In this document: in pieces, positions 1 to 11,395 of the stretch | Position numbering within the stretch: position 1 is the stretch's first letter | Layout: each line of letters begins with the position of its first letter | Assembly (NCBI GenBank): GCA_023053575.1 | Contig: JAKZAP010000011.1 | Coordinates: 3,596,001 to 3,660,000, forward strand | DNA length: 64,000 nucleotides | Direction: 5' to 3' | DNA from: Branchinecta lynchi | Taxonomy: Eukaryota; Arthropoda; Branchiopoda; Anostraca; Branchinectidae | Notes under the pieces: model-generated | The model's database searches: none | Seen by the model: only the letters and a program-made list of their open reading frames with translations | Told to the model about the DNA's origin: nothing | Made by a program: the position numbers and the translations under genes

Positions 1-604
1 CACCATGCCTGGGTGCTAGACGTTCAAGCACTGTACCTTGGATTTCATGTATGGTGCATGGATTTCAGTATACAGTGCATACATCAAAAACACAGTTTCT
101 GTCATAACAACTGAGCACCAGCTCGGACAGGGCTGAAATTACTACCATGAATTAGAGAAATCAAAGACAATCCTTTATATATTTTTCACAACAAAAACAA
201 AAGGGCTCGGCTGATGACAGATGTGAAAAACCTCATTTCTTTTCTACATAGTCAAGGATTTTGCATGCGAAGTGTCCTGTGCCTCAGCTTTTTCTACCTA
301 GCAGCCAACCAGAATATTGGCGCTTGGGGAATAGATAGGGAAAATACATGGAGAATAGATAGGGTGCTGTTAGGTTTTTCATCTCCATCATCATTAGAGC
401 CCTTTTGTTTTTGTTGTGAAAAATGTATTAAGGATTGTCTTTGATTTCTCTAATTCTTAGTAGTAATTTCAGCCCTGTCCGAGCCGGAGCTCAGTTGTGA
501 TGACAGAAACTGTGTTTTTTCTGTATGCACTGTATACTGAAATCCATGCACCATACATGAAATCCAAGGTACAGTGCTTTAACGTCTAGCACCCAGGCAT
601 GGTG
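1..604. repeat. Foldback element with ~208-bp terminal inverted repeats
   Basis: The left arm (1-208) and the right arm (397-604) are near-perfect reverse complements. Both outer ends read CACCATGCCTGGGTGCTAGA. The ~190-bp centre is unique and has no credible ORF. This looks like a non-autonomous DNA element (MITE or foldback). Just outside the right end the terminal motif recurs (GGTGCTAGACGTTTGAGCAC, 601-620), so a second, degraded end may abut it. No target duplication can be checked because the left end is the window edge. Confidence 0.8.
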
Positions 605-1118
605 CTAGACGTTTGAGCACCGTGCCTGAAATGGGGCTAGTGTACTAGACTGGGTCAAGGAACCTCTCTGACCAAACAGCTGGCCTCTAACTTCACCATG
701 TAGCAAAATACAATTTTTAGCAAAGTGGGCGACTACATGATCACTTGGGTGCCTATATTCTTTCTTGTTCTCCAGCTTAGCCTTGAACAATTACAAGTAA
801 ACTATGGTACCAGCAGAAGGTGAAGGTTCTAAGCTTCCTTTCAGGATACTCCACTGAATTTTATCTCAACCCTTACTCTTTTTCCCTAAGTCATTTCCCA
901 AAAATAGGAGTTTAGGGTGGCGGCTTCACGCAGCACTCCTGTATCCCAATTCTTGATTAAAAAAACACTAATTACAATGGGAGCATGCTGTACGTGTTCA
1001 AAAATTATGTAATTTGGCGCTAAAATATTCCAAGAATGATGACGTCACACAGTGATATTGGTCCAAATGCATGGCGGCCACCATTTTGTCATGTAATTTT
1101 TAGTGAAACTGGGTGTTA
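605..1118. other. Unassigned spacer
   Basis: No feature is convincing here. A 61-codon minus-strand open frame (605-790) contains several His and Cys residues, but it has no splice signals or recognisable domain. Its first bases overlap the degraded terminal motif of the neighbouring foldback element. Confidence 0.4.
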
Positions 1119-2250
1119 GTTTTTGGGATCCCAAAACGTAAGTGGAGGGATACCTATGACACCGCAAAAGTTGTCTGTGAGTCCATCGGTAAGCACAATA
1201 ACTCTCAAATGGAATGAGATTGAATGAGATATTTTGATGAAAGTTGGTGTGAGGATTTGTTGGATCATCGGACAAGTCAAGTTCATTGATGGGCTTTGTA
1301 GCCCTACATTTAGGGGTGGGGGTTCAAATTAAGGGGCAAATGTAATATTTTGAAACACCTAATGTGATAGTCGGTTATGGGGTAAGAAGACATGTTGAAC
1401 ACAACAGTGAAAACCATTTTGTCATCGGACAAATAGTTCACCCGGAATCCGGCCGGAACCGGAAAGTTCGTTAAAAGTAAAAGTTTTATTTGAAGTTGAT
1501 TAGATGTTCGAAGGGGTGGGAAGACATGCTGAACAGGATGGTGAAAACCATTTTCTCGACGGACAAGTAGTTCACCGGGAATCCGGCCCAAACTGGAAAG
1601 TTAGTTAAAATTAAAAGTTTTATTTGGAGTAGATTAGATGTTTGATTTAGGGCAAGAAGACATGCTGAACACTTATGTGAAAACAATTTTCTACCCGGAC
1701 ATTTATATCACCTGGAATCTGGCCAAACCGGAAAATTAGTTAAAGTTTTATTTGTAGTTGATTAGATATCCGATTTAGGGGCAAGAAGAGGTGCTGAATC
1801 CGTGTGTGACAATAATTTTTTACCCAGACGTAGGCTATAGTTCGACCGGAATCTGGCTAGAGTCTGAAAATTAAATTTTTATTGAAGTTGATCAGATGTT
1901 TGTTATTGCCGAAAGAAGATACCCTGAGTTCGTTTTTTAGCTTTCTTTTTTCGCCGGACATTCGGAGTTCAGAGTTCGGACGAAACTGGGAATTTGGTAG
2001 AAGTGGCAGGAAGTTCTCGTCAAAACAGATATGACTTATAGGGGTAAACACACGTGCTGAATCCATATCTGAACTTCGTTTTCTCAGATGATTAGCTATT
2101 CTTTTTTTTGAATTTTAATAGTATGTTTCTGAATTTTAATAGTACAAATGTTCAAGGAGTTTGGCGAAGACTGTATCTGGCTAAGACAGTACCGGGTTGT
2201 CTGGGTCAGATATTGAATTTTTGTGATCCCATCGAAACCTTTGGTCTTGT
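1119..2250 (+). mobile_element. Family A element, copy 1 (near complete)
   Basis: It starts at GTTTTTGGGATCCC followed by AAAACGTAAGTGGAGGGATA and ends at GATCCCATCGAAACCTTTGG plus TCTTGT. Inside are about six diverged ~130-bp units, each with a TAGTTC..CCGGAATCCGGCC..AACCGGAAA core, AAAAGTTTTATTTGAAGTTG and an AAGAAGACATGCTGAA box. There is no coding capacity. The same ends recur at 4.4, 20.9, 33.5 and 63.6 kb, which defines a dispersed non-autonomous element of about 1.1 kb. Confidence 0.8.
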
Positions 2251-4385
2251 TTTCATTGGGAGCAGATGACCATGGATTAGAAGAGAAACTGACAATATGA
2301 TGCTCAAGTTCTAAGAACCAGCTATTTACTGGTGGAGCCAGTCATGGATATTCAGTCCTAGGTATCAATAAATTCTTCTAGGGAAGATCAGGTACTTTTT
2401 TTATACCTTAGATTACATATAATTATTTAATGACAATATTAGCACATATTATTACTGCGGGCCTTATTTAATGAATGAATATTTTCTAAATACAGTGTTA
2501 CATGTGAAATATTTTTATCGGCTGCCTTAGACTGAAAAAATAGAAAAAAAAATATGAATAAATTCCTAGCAATTCATCTTTCATTGCGGAAAAATCGGCA
2601 AATCGGCTCTACTGCCGGTAGGAGTTTTGTGGCTACCCTACCAATGACAATGTGGATAGAATATGTCATTGATAATTTTGTGCATCAGAAATGAGAGCCG
2701 TTGAGCTTCAGAACTCTTACTGCTAAGACAAATCTCGCTTCCTGTATTTTGGTCAGAATATGCTGATGATGGATTTCCTCATTTTCGTAAAATTTATAAA
2801 AATGGAAACATCAGCTATGATGCTTTGGCAGCAATATTTCTGCCCTTTTCGCAAGGGTACTGGTTGGGCTGTCTTGAACAGTTGAAGAGGACCCTTGCCA
2901 AGAAGGGCTGAAATATAGCTCTAACATCATGTAGTTGACGTGTCTGTTGTGCAGTGCCAAATATGAACTTTATTGGGTTTCTTTGCTGACAAGTTGGATA
3001 TGGAGCCTATACAAGTCTATACTATTTCGATTATAATTTAACTTGGTGATCCTGTTGCCCAGCTTTGGTTGTCCGTAGAAACTTGAGAAAAAGGTAAACA
3101 GTATCTCAAAAGAAAGCCAGCTTTCATTGTCGGTTTTCTTCCAAAATACTAGCGTACAAGCTGCGTTGCTAGTACCGGTACTATGAATTTTTGCGAGGAC
3201 CCAGCATTTTTTTGGTGACTTTGTTACCTTAATAGCTGGTCATCCGAATTCTGTTTCCGTAACATCATCACCGTAAGTACTTGGAAAAATACAAAAGCAA
3301 AATTGCATAATTGTTTGAAACAAACATGAATTCAGTATAAGAAAAACATTTAGTATTTAAAATGGAGAAGATCTTTGTCTTTTTGTCTTTCAGGCATCGA
3401 CATTGAGTCTCTTATAACATAACAATGCGGGATGCTGTGACTTCATTTCGTCACAACAGTGCCAAAATTTCCAAATGAAGAAGATTTATCAGTGGATATG
3501 ATTTTAATAGTTTAGACAGGTTGTGGTGCATCTAAGGCATATCTGAGTTAGAAAACTAATTCTGTAGGGTGCTACGGAAATAGAGACCAATGGAAATAGT
3601 ATAGGCTCCAGTATAATAGCTTGACTGAGTTAACATAAAAAACCTTGAGTCAGGAGCTGAGTTTGTTAAGATTACGTCAACAAAATATTGTCTGTATACT
3701 TTAGTTGGATATCTATGATCTTACTAGAAAAAACTTGTCATAACAGGCTTTTGTCATGACTATCATGAGCTGATTTGTATAATAAAAAATGGTGGTATAC
3801 TTCTGCCTTGAGTTCGCCCCTATATTATCCCTCCTTAGTTAAACCCCTGCATACCAGCTGCATACACAATGGCCACTGTGTGTGAAGGGGGGGGGGAGGA
3901 GTCGATGCAGAACTCTCAAGCATGTGATTTTTATTCAAACTTGATAATTTGCAAGATCACATGTAAAGGATTTAGTCAAAAGGGATAACACAGCTTGGAT
4001 ATTCTTCAGAAATTTTTGTATTCAGTAAAATAACTGGAGGGTTGTCTCCTCCAGGCCCTTCAGCTACATGCTGAAGAGGCCCCTTGCCTAGAAGGGCTGA
4101 ATTATTGCTAAAGATATTTTAGCTGACTTATCTGTTTTCTGTCATTTTTTGGAGGACTTCCTAAAGTATATCTGTTTGGCTGGATAATTCTTGAAGGGTC
4201 TCAGATATTTTGTTGAGTCTTGGTACGAGAATCCATTGGGTCGAAGTACATGCCAGGCTCGTAGATGGGCCCAGTAGGTAGTCCTAGGCTTTCAGGGCTG
4301 AGGGTCTCAGTTTAAGGTTTTTTTTGTTTTTTTTTAGCTGATACCCGTTTTACGGGTGAATTCACATCAATATCTATCAGCAGTA
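2251..4385. other. AT-rich stretch with two degraded hammerhead-like repeats
   Basis: There is no gene. At 2830-2921 an inverted pair of CCCTTG..AAGGGC..GAAATAT motifs flanks a short spacer. At 4040-4130 a single copy reads CTGAAGAGGCCCCTTGCC then AAGGGCTGAA. Both belong to the repeat described at 39485-39727. A G9 run lies near 3890 and a T-rich run near 4320. The rest is unassigned. Confidence 0.5.
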
Positions 4386-5345
4386 GGTTTTTGAGATCCC
4401 AAAATGTAAGTGGAGGGATAGGTACCTATGACATCGCAAAAGTTGTCCGTCTGTCCGCATGATAACTTTCGAAGGGAATGAGATATTTTGATGAAACTTG
4501 GTGTGAGGATTCTTTGGGTCAAGGTTAATGTCAAGTTCGTATATGGGTTCTGTAGCCCTACGTTTAGGGGTGGGGGGGGGGGGTCACATTAAGGGGCAAA
4601 AAAGATATTTTTTAAAAGCTATTGAGATGGTTGATTTAAGGAGACATGCTGAATCCGAATATGAAAGTTACTTTCTTGCCGGACAAGTAGTTCATCCGGA
4701 ATTTCGGCGAAAACCTGATACAAAAATTGTCGACCAATTTTCGGCTATAGCAGTCCCTACTACTTTATTCTCAAACCTGTATAGCTCTGCGCGTTGGATG
4801 TCGACATTCATTTGCTTATTCTATGTACGTCGGAGAGATCTAGTGTAATCGAAGGTCGAAGAGGTTGATATATAATGTTCAAACGAGAAATATTTTGGTC
4901 AAGCGAGGATGGTGTTGAGTGAGGATTTACTGGTAAAGTACAGGTCAAGTTCATAGATGGGTCCTTTAGTCCTATCTTTAGAGGCAGAGGAGGGGTTTCG
5001 AATTTACGGTAAAAATATGTATGTCTTATAATTTAGTAAGATATTCATTTGTTTGCAAGGAGGTCTGCTGAATCCTTATCTGAATGTCTGAACTTAGTTT
5101 TCTTGCTGGACAAATGGTTCATCACGAATTCGGCTGAAACTGGAAATTTGGTTGAAGCTCAGAGTTGTTTCTGAAATCGATTAGAGATTTGGTATCGGGG
5201 CAAGGAGACATGCCATTTTTGAACTTTATTTTAACAGTAAAAAATATTCAAGGAATTTGACGAAGACTGAATGGCGAAGACATGACCCAACTGTTTGGAT
5301 CAAATGTTAGATTTTTGGGATCCCATCGAAACCTTTGGTCTTGTT
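4386..5345 (+). mobile_element. Family A element, copy 2
   Basis: The 5' end (TTTTTGAGATCCCAAAATGT) and 3' end (TTTTTGGGATCCCATCGAAA..GGTCTTGT) match copy 1, but internal units are fewer and more diverged. A 106-codon plus-strand open frame at 4528-4848 lies across repeat units and is not a gene. Confidence 0.75.
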
Positions 5346-6136
5346 GTTTCTGAGGTCGATTAGAGGTTTCCTATTGCGGTAAAAGACATACTGAATCCAT
5401 TTTGGAACTTTATTTTCTGCCAGACATGTAGTAGGCCATATCCGAAATCCGGCACAAACCGGGACACCGGAAAAGGAATGAATTATATCAATTATATTTT
5501 GTTTAAGTTGACAGTCCTATGTTATCGTGTTGTGACACAGATATTCAGGAATAAATGCGATGATTGATTGATTGAATTCGTCCTGAATCGGAAAAACTCG
5601 GAAATTCGTAGAACTGAAATTTATTTCTGATGTCATATAGAGCTTTCATCTGAAGGCAAGAATGAACGCTAAATCCGTACCTGTTCTTAGTTTTCTTAGT
5701 GGATTAGTCATGTCGCCCTACTCGCGAAAACTTGCACTTTACTATTTGTACATTTCTAATAAATCTCTATTTCTGATTATTCCTGTCGGTATAGGCTAAG
5801 TATAATAATAATGAATCCTCCATTTATCTGCTTGTTTTTTTTTTTTTTTTTTTTTTTACTAGTGTTTCTTTTTACGCTGATCAGAAGGATTTGGCCTAAG
5901 CAGAAATTTCGGAATGAACAAAACTAGCTGGGTCAGAATCCAACTGAATCCCCAACATAATCTCCCAGAATGGGTTTTCGTCGGTAATCCGATCACTACC
6001 TGGGTAGTGTGTCAAACAACGGGTTTATGCTATGGGATCTGACGAAGACAGAAAATCTTGAAGACCGAATTGTCGGGATCAAGAATTCTCAATAAATATT
6101 CACTTTTGGGATCCCATCGAAACGTTTAGTCTTGTT
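5346..6136 (+). mobile_element. Family A-derived block next to copy 2
   Basis: Directly after copy 2, further family A units begin with TTTCTGAGGTCGATTAGAGG. The block closes with a second 3' terminus at 6115-6136 (GGGATCCCATCGAAACG..GTCTTGT). Its first ~300 bp are closely repeated at 6241-6440, so an ancient tandem duplication is likely. A T19 run lies near 5840. Confidence 0.6.
5480..5573 (+). mobile_element. Short retroposon 3' end with (GATT)n tail
   Basis: A 94-bp insertion ends ATAAATGCGATGATTGATTG and is flanked by GAAT direct repeats (5476-5479 and 5574-5577). The paralogous unit at 6241-6440 reads straight through (GGAAAAGGAATTCGTCCGG), giving the empty site. It is a 5'-truncated LINE or SINE tail. 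Confidence 0.75.
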
Positions 6137-6240
6137 CTACATGATCCCGAGTCAGCTTGGGCTGAAGGAGTATCCATGGGAGCTAGGGGATACCGGAAAT
6201 CCTGTGTCATGCTTAAGGTTGACGGATCGGGATGGGACGT

Positions 6241-6720
6241 CTTGTTGTTTCTGAGGTCGATTAGAGGTTTGCTATTGCGGTAAAAGACAAACTGAATCCA
6301 TTTTGGAACTTTATTTTCTGTCAGACATGTAGTAGGCTACATTCGAAATCCGGCACAAACCGGGACACCGGAAAAGGAATTCGTCCGGAATCGGAAAAAT
6401 TCGGAAATTCGTAGAACTGAAATTTAATTCTGATGTCATACAGTGCCAAGAGCTTCCTTCATTGGGTTTAGTTGGGATGGCTGATGGTGTTCTCTTCACT
6501 GGTATCTTAAAGTCGACAAATAAAAGTGTAATTCGTGAGGTAGTTTCTTTCGTTTTGAATGCAATGATAAGAAGAAAATAGTTTGTGTTTCATTATTAGT
6601 GTTATAAATTGTTGTTGGCGCTTCAGGAATCTGTTGATGGCCGTATTAGGCTTTTTCCAATAAATTATTATTATTATTATTATAGAGCTTTCATGTGAGG
6701 GCAAGGCAAGGGACAGGGAC
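6241..6720 (+). mobile_element. Second copy of the family A unit, split by a retroposon
   Basis: Positions 6241-6440 and 6683-6720 together match 5346-5665. The two parts are separated by the insertion at about 6441-6682. The 5.4-kb copy gives the uninterrupted sequence (TGATGTCATATAGAGCTTTC). Confidence 0.65.
6441..6682 (+). mobile_element. Retroposon 3' region with (TTA)n tail
   Basis: About 240 bp ends CTTTTTCCAATAAATTATTA followed by more TTA repeats. A reverse copy lies at 45791-46025, including TTGTTGTTGGCGCTTCAGGA and the AATAAATTATTATT tail. It is the 3' end of a non-LTR element or SINE, inserted in a family A unit. Confidence 0.75.
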
Positions 6721-7319
6721 GGACAAGGGACTTGGCGGGAAGGCGAGGGAATTGGCGGGAAGGAAAAGCATAAGCCCTCACTCTACCATTTAAAGAATCG
6801 GATTCATATCCAGGTACCGGAAATCTTGTGACTTGCATAACTTTCAGACAGTTGATCCGATTCGGATATAACTTGATAATCTGCAAGATCCGAAGTCCGG
6901 ACAGATTCTGGCAAATAGCGGGAGATGGGGGGGGGGTAATCTTGTGAAATGCCCAAGTTTACTGGGAAAAATCATCAACTTTTACTGTGAAAAATCACCC
7001 AGAAGTAATTTTTTGTCATTAAATTCAGAAGTCTAGGACATGACTGTCTGTGCCTGGTATATAGACATGGGTCTGCATGGAACTCTTGAACTACGGATTC
7101 GATCCGGATGGAACGAGATTACTGATAATCATCTGGTCGCTGAGGGGGAGTTAAATAGGCCGTCCCAGAAATCTTCTGGCACCCGTATGTTTGACGATTG
7201 GGCCAGAACCTGGGATTAGCCCGGGCTGTGCCGTTTATCGATCTGGACAAGATCCGGGCACTATGGGAGAGTTGGAGAGGGGTTCAGAAATATTATTGCA
7301 TTATTGCATTATTGCTCGG
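6721..7319. repeat. Degraded family B-like remnants
   Basis: Family B features recur here: CCGGAAATCTTGTGA, a G9 run at about 6927, GATCCGGATGGAACGAGATT and GATCCGGGCACTATGGGAGA with a G-rich tract. No ends are recognisable. Confidence 0.5.
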
Positions 7320-7573
7320 ATTTGAGAGTAAGATTTTTTGGTGAAGATGGGTTGCTCTTTCCTGGTATCCTAAAGTCATCTTCACGGTCAGCGATAATGG
7401 CAGTTACAGGTTTTGTCAAAGAAGCGTTAAAGAGATGTAAATAGTTATTGGTAGTGGGAGTTTAAATCGTTTTACATTTGAGTTTATATAATCGCTCTCT
7501 CGAAGTGTTTAAAAATGTATGATTTTGTGTATGGCCTAACGGCTAAAATTAAAGTATCTATCTATCTATCTAT
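7320..7573 (+). mobile_element. Retroposon 3' end with (TATC)n tail
   Basis: The segment ends in TATGGCCTAACGGCTAAAAT followed by TAAAG and TATC repeats up to 7573. It opens with CTTTCCTGGTATCCTAAAGT, close to the start of the 6441 element. It is a truncated LINE or SINE tail with a different microsatellite. Confidence 0.6.
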
Positions 7574-7789
7574 GCAAGTTGAAGTTCCGAAATGGATTCA
7601 GCTTATCCCCCACCTCTAAATCGACTGTCTAATTAAACAAATATTTGTGTTCCCACTTAATTTGAAATTTCTCCCCAACACCTAAATTTAGAGCCACAAG
7701 TCCCATCTACAAACTTAACATGTAGTTTGAAGCAAAGGACCCTCGCACCAAGTGCAAAGGTTACAAAGCAAAGGACCCTCGCACCAATA

Positions 7790-8080
7790 GGACATTCTAG
7801 TTACGTATCACTTATTCACTCATATAGGCTTGAAGACCTGATAAAAATGCGTTACTTCGTTGCTCCGCTATTCATGAATAATGGATTTTCGGATAGTGGA
7901 CTTCCCCTGTCGGATTTGTGGTACCTCTGTGCGCGTGTACCTGTGTTGTATGCTTGACAAAAGCTATTTGCGAAAATCAAGTATTCACGCAGTGAGCAGT
8001 GATTACCTTTCTCACTGCTGGCCACTGACAAATTCCCGTTTGTGTCGAGATTCGAATTTTCCGCGTCATAGTTGAACATT
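7790..8080 (+). repeat. Dispersed repeat D, copy 1
   Basis: It matches 11809-12075, sharing CACTTATTCACT, GAATAAT-GATTTTC, TTCGGATTT-TGGTACCT, GCGCGTGTA-CTGTGTTGTAT, TCACGCAGTGAGC and CACTGGCCACTGA. Overlapping open frames on both strands are not shared cleanly by the two copies, so it is treated as non-coding. Confidence 0.65.
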
Positions 8081-8085
8081 ATGTT

Positions 8086-8512
8086 GTTAGAAAGACCATA
8101 TATACTCTGACGGTTATACTAGAGCAGATAGTGTAAACATATAAAAACAATCTCTTAACAATATCCAAATAATTCAGCTCAATGATACAGAAATAAGTTT
8201 GTTTTAAGTCAAACTTTAAAGAGGTAGTGTGCTAACAGATGTCCGGGTGCATGGTCAAACGGACGGACAGACTGATGGAAAAACCCGACGAAGTCATAGG
8301 AATCCCGTCACGAGTTTTTTAGGATACCAAAATGATTTGCCGAACTACAAGAATGACGACAAGAAGCAACTCATTCCTCCTACCCTGCATTCATCCGAGC
8401 GTTACCGGAAGTCTTTTGTACCATATTTCAGTACCATATATTTTATTGTCCCTAACTACGTAATATTAACTAGTTTTTTGGCAGAATCTGTTTAACCATT
8501 ATGTTCTTTCAG
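8086..8512 (+). pseudogene. LINE C-terminal scrap plus spacer upstream of the gene
   Basis: The frame near 8395-8430 reads SSERYRKSFVP, matching the C-terminal RYRKSFVPSF of the LINE fragment at 29495-30294. The remainder (GGTCAAACGGACGGACAGAC and flanks) is unassigned. The segment ends in a pyrimidine-rich TATGTTCTTTCAG, a good 3' splice site just before the start codon of the next exon. Confidence 0.45.
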
Positions 8513-8703
8513 ATACAATGAGGTTTGCTTTTCTTGGGGTCATTCTGCACACATATTCAATACTCGATGTGAATGCCTTTTTGGATCTGTTCAGCAATAA
8601 CTTGGCATCCAGCCAGTGTGAAAAGAAATGCTCAAGTGTGTTTAACAAAGGATCGAAGGAGCCCCTCGGCATTGAATCATTGTTTTTGTCTGCACATAAA
8701 GAG
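8513..8703 (+). CDS. First coding exon, signal peptide + Cys motif (TMEM59-like)
   Basis: The exon follows TTCTTTCAG, so a 5'-UTR intron is likely. ATG is at 8518 and the exon ends AAAGAG|GTACGT at 8703, in phase 0. The 62 residues open with a classic signal peptide (MRFAFLGVIL..., ~20 aa, cleavage near VNA/FLDL). They continue with an AF-x-D...ASSQCEKKC segment. This resembles the mature N-terminus of TMEM59/TMEM59L (AF-D...AS-C-x-x-x-C), single-pass type I Golgi/endosomal glycoproteins. The later part (GIESLFLSAHKE) does not align clearly. The exon itself is well supported: signal peptide, donor and acceptor. The family name is inferred from four short exons together. Confidence 0.6.
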
Positions 8704-9209
8704 GTACGTTCCATTGCTCATAATTAAATGCCATTCATGTTTATAACTGGCGTAAGTAATAATTAATAATAATTAATAACAGTTCGCTCAACTGAAATGT
8801 CATCGTGGCTGATAACTGGCATAAAAAAGTGTTATAAAAAGATAGTAGTATTGTTGAAGGACACGTCGTAGGCTACTTATGATAGTAATCCATTTTGCTT
8901 CCGTACACTGTAAAGAGAGATAAGATTAATCCCAGTAGCACATACTGCAGTTAACTTTAATCCTTACTCGGAGAAACTTTTTACATAGATTTTTCCCTTC
9001 ATAAATGTATCCTGTCCTCTCTATTAGCAATACACTGATGATCACGCTTTGCATGTTTGTTCTGTTTACGTTTTACGCGACGTATAATGCGCCCCATCAC
9101 TGTTTCCGAGGAGCTTGTTCGTCTGGAATCTAAGGCAAGGGACATGGAAAGAGGATAAAGGCAGCCGAAGGCGTGTGTAGTTTTCTGTAAGCATGTCGTA
9201 GTTGTAAAG
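8704..9209. other. Start of intron 1, little recognisable
   Basis: The segment begins with donor GTACGT. At about 8906-8986 a small AGATAAG/CCCAGTAG-containing repeat resembles the MITE at 52303-52460. Nothing else is recognised. Confidence 0.4.
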
Positions 9210-9513
9210 CAGGGTTGCCACATGTCGCACTATATGCGAATTGTCACTCTATTTTCTTTTCTCACTCTTGTCTACGTAGGACATAAAATCACTCTTTCCG
9301 AAAATGGCCAGATGTGTCATTTTTGCAGCAAGGATTCCGACCAGAAGTAACTATTTCAAGTTTTTTTCATTAAAGTAAAATAAAAATGTGTCATTTTTAC
9401 AGAGCCGATTCCGACCAAAAGTGAACATTTCGTTGAAATAAATTTCACTCCCAATTCACTCTCTGTTTAGGGTCAAAAGTCACTTTCTAAATATTTTTGA
9501 TGCGGCAACCCTG
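9210..9513. mobile_element. hAT-type MITE with 8-bp target duplication
   Basis: The 304-bp element has termini CAGGGTTGCCACATG and TGCGGCAACCCTG. It is flanked by the exact 8-bp direct repeat TTGTAAAG (9202-9209 and 9514-9521). CAGGG-type ends with an 8-bp duplication are typical of the hAT superfamily. There is no ORF, so it is non-autonomous. Confidence 0.85.
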
Positions 9514-9559
9514 TTGTAAAGTGGTCAACTATCTCGTAACGTTTAAGCAGGAACACTAT

Positions 9560-9974
9560 AGGCGTATTCTCACCGTTCCTCGAGGACTCCACTTGAGGAG
9601 TCCCCACGTTTTTGTTTGTCCCAGGGACTCGCTCCCCGTATTCTCACGAGTCCCCGCGGACGTTGAATGCTCCGATTATCATCCCCGTCATCAAAAAGGA
9701 CTCCCTTTCAGATTCGGAGGGGAATCAATTTTCGCTAGTATTGGTGCAATGTAAAATTAATTAAAAATAGTCAAAATAAACAAAACCAAAAATAAAGTGG
9801 ATCCAGACTAATTTCGTCAACTGCATATTTCTTATTCGAACAAAATCGATTTTGGAAGCATTCCCCGTGTTCTCGCTGTTACTGTACGCGGAGTCCGCGT
9901 GGAGTGACTCCCTCTATTCTCGCCGTTCCCTTCGATTCCCCGAGGGGTCCTCGGGGAACGGCGAGAATACGCCT
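9560..9974. mobile_element. MITE 'AGGCGTATTC', copy 1
   Basis: The 415-bp element has ~30-bp inverted termini (AGGCGTATTCTCRCCGTTCC...) and a 3-bp direct repeat TAT on each side (9557-9559 and 9975-9977). Internal GAGGACTCC/GGAGTCC palindromes add structure. A second copy is at 51390-51803. A 3-bp duplication would suit PIF/Harbinger-like families, but the superfamily is uncertain. Confidence 0.8.
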
Positions 9975-10099
9975 TATGTAGTGCGAGGTTTCCTACAAGT
10001 AAGGTTCAAGGTTTTTTGTTCTTAACACTGAAAATGATACACATAATACTATTTGCACAATATCCTGCACGCAAATATATTTCTGGGTTTGAAGTTTCA

Positions 10100-10347
10100 C
10101 GAAACTGGGTCCGAGTTTCACAAAAATTTATAATGATGGCGGTAGCTGTCTTTGATATTATTCCAACGTCCGTATTTTCTTTTTGGTTTTTTTATTTCTG
10201 TACTGTTTCTATACTATAATAGGTCTGTTTGACGAATTGATGATTAATTGTATATATTATAAAATGTGCATTATACTTGACGTAATACCCAAATTTGGCA
10301 TTTTCATGATAGTGGTTTTTTGAAATAAATTCGTTACTTACTTACTT
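10100..10347 (+). mobile_element. Retroposon 3' end with (ACTT)n tail, copy 1
   Basis: It matches the 3' part of the insertion at 62219-62556, from CCGAGTTTCACAAAAATTTA to GAAATAAATTCGTTACTTAC. The short (ACTT)n tail is typical of LINE or SINE insertion. Confidence 0.75.
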
Positions 10348-10472
10348 GAACCGGAGAAAAATTACATCGAATGGCTCCTTCCATAAAAAAAAAAAAATCA
10401 ATAAGCAAAATCGACCCAACGCTGAATAGAACAATCAGCGTGTAAAACAGCCAACAGGTAGCTAAATCAATA

Positions 10473-10838
10473 GTTGCGTTTTTGCAGATACCAGGGTATC
10501 TGTTACCACGGTAACTGGATCTGCAATTATTCTTTTTTGCAGTAACCGTAGTATCTGATATACGGTTGCTCTGCGAAAAAGATAATTGCCGAAATTGCGC
10601 TTTTTGAAGTCATCCCAAAAGAAAAACTGACATTCAGTCACATCACTAAGTGCCAAACTTCTTTCCCACCAATTTGACAAAAATTGATGAAAGTGAGATG
10701 ACTTTTTCAAATACAACGATCAGTTACCACGCTGGGATCTGAATATCAGATACCACGATAACTGGCCAGATACCACGATAACTGCAAACACGACTTTAGA
10801 CCGTGGTATCAGATACCATGGTATCTGCAAAACGCAAC
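10473..10838. mobile_element. MITE with GTTGCGTTTT termini
   Basis: Inverted termini read GTTGCGTTTTTGCAGATACC and GGTATCTGCAAAACGCAAC. The interior carries many GATACCA/TGGTATC and GTTACCACGGTAAC half-palindromes, so the whole can fold. No clear target duplication was seen. Confidence 0.65.
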
Positions 10839-11395
10839 AAATATGCAGTACGGTAGTTAGACTGGTAAAATTATCGCTGCAGAAAATACGAAATGTGGAA
10901 ACGAGCTTATGAGAAGTTCTTGGCAAAGGTACATTATCGAGTGTCGGAAATTTTGCAGTGTTAGAAGTTGTTTTCTCCTAACTCTGTGGTTCTGCGCAAC
11001 AAATATGCAGTACGGTAGTTAAACATCCTTCTACCATGAGAGCTGCCATCTTCGTTTTCCATCTTTAGCAACACATCCTTTATCTCCCCTGTTTTGACTG
11101 CACTGTTAAGATGATTCATAAAAGACTATTTGACTTCATCACAGTAAAAATTGAATGAAAGTAAAATAAAGACATCTGAAGAATCAAACAGACAACGAGA
11201 AACAGAAGACAAAATACACGAGAAACAGAAAAAAAAATGAAATTGTGATTAGACAGGCTCAGTGCTTTCTGGTAAAATAAAATCGAAACGTGGAAACGAG
11301 CTTATGAGAAGTTCTTGGCAGAGGTACACTTACGAGTGTCGGAAATTTTGCAGTGTTAGAAGTTATTTTCTCCTAACTCCGTGATTCTCATCTAC
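10837..11395. repeat. Local direct duplication (~110 bp)
   Basis: About 110 bp from CGAAAYGTGGAAACGAGCTT to TTTTCTCCTAACTCYGTG occurs at ~10880-10990 and again at ~11285-11390. GCAACAAATATGCAGTACGG occurs at 10834 and 10997. The two copies are separated by AT-rich DNA with no ORF. Confidence 0.65.

Noticed and set aside
7881..8075. Open frames on both strands in repeat D
   Set aside because: The second copy (11809-12075) breaks them with indels.
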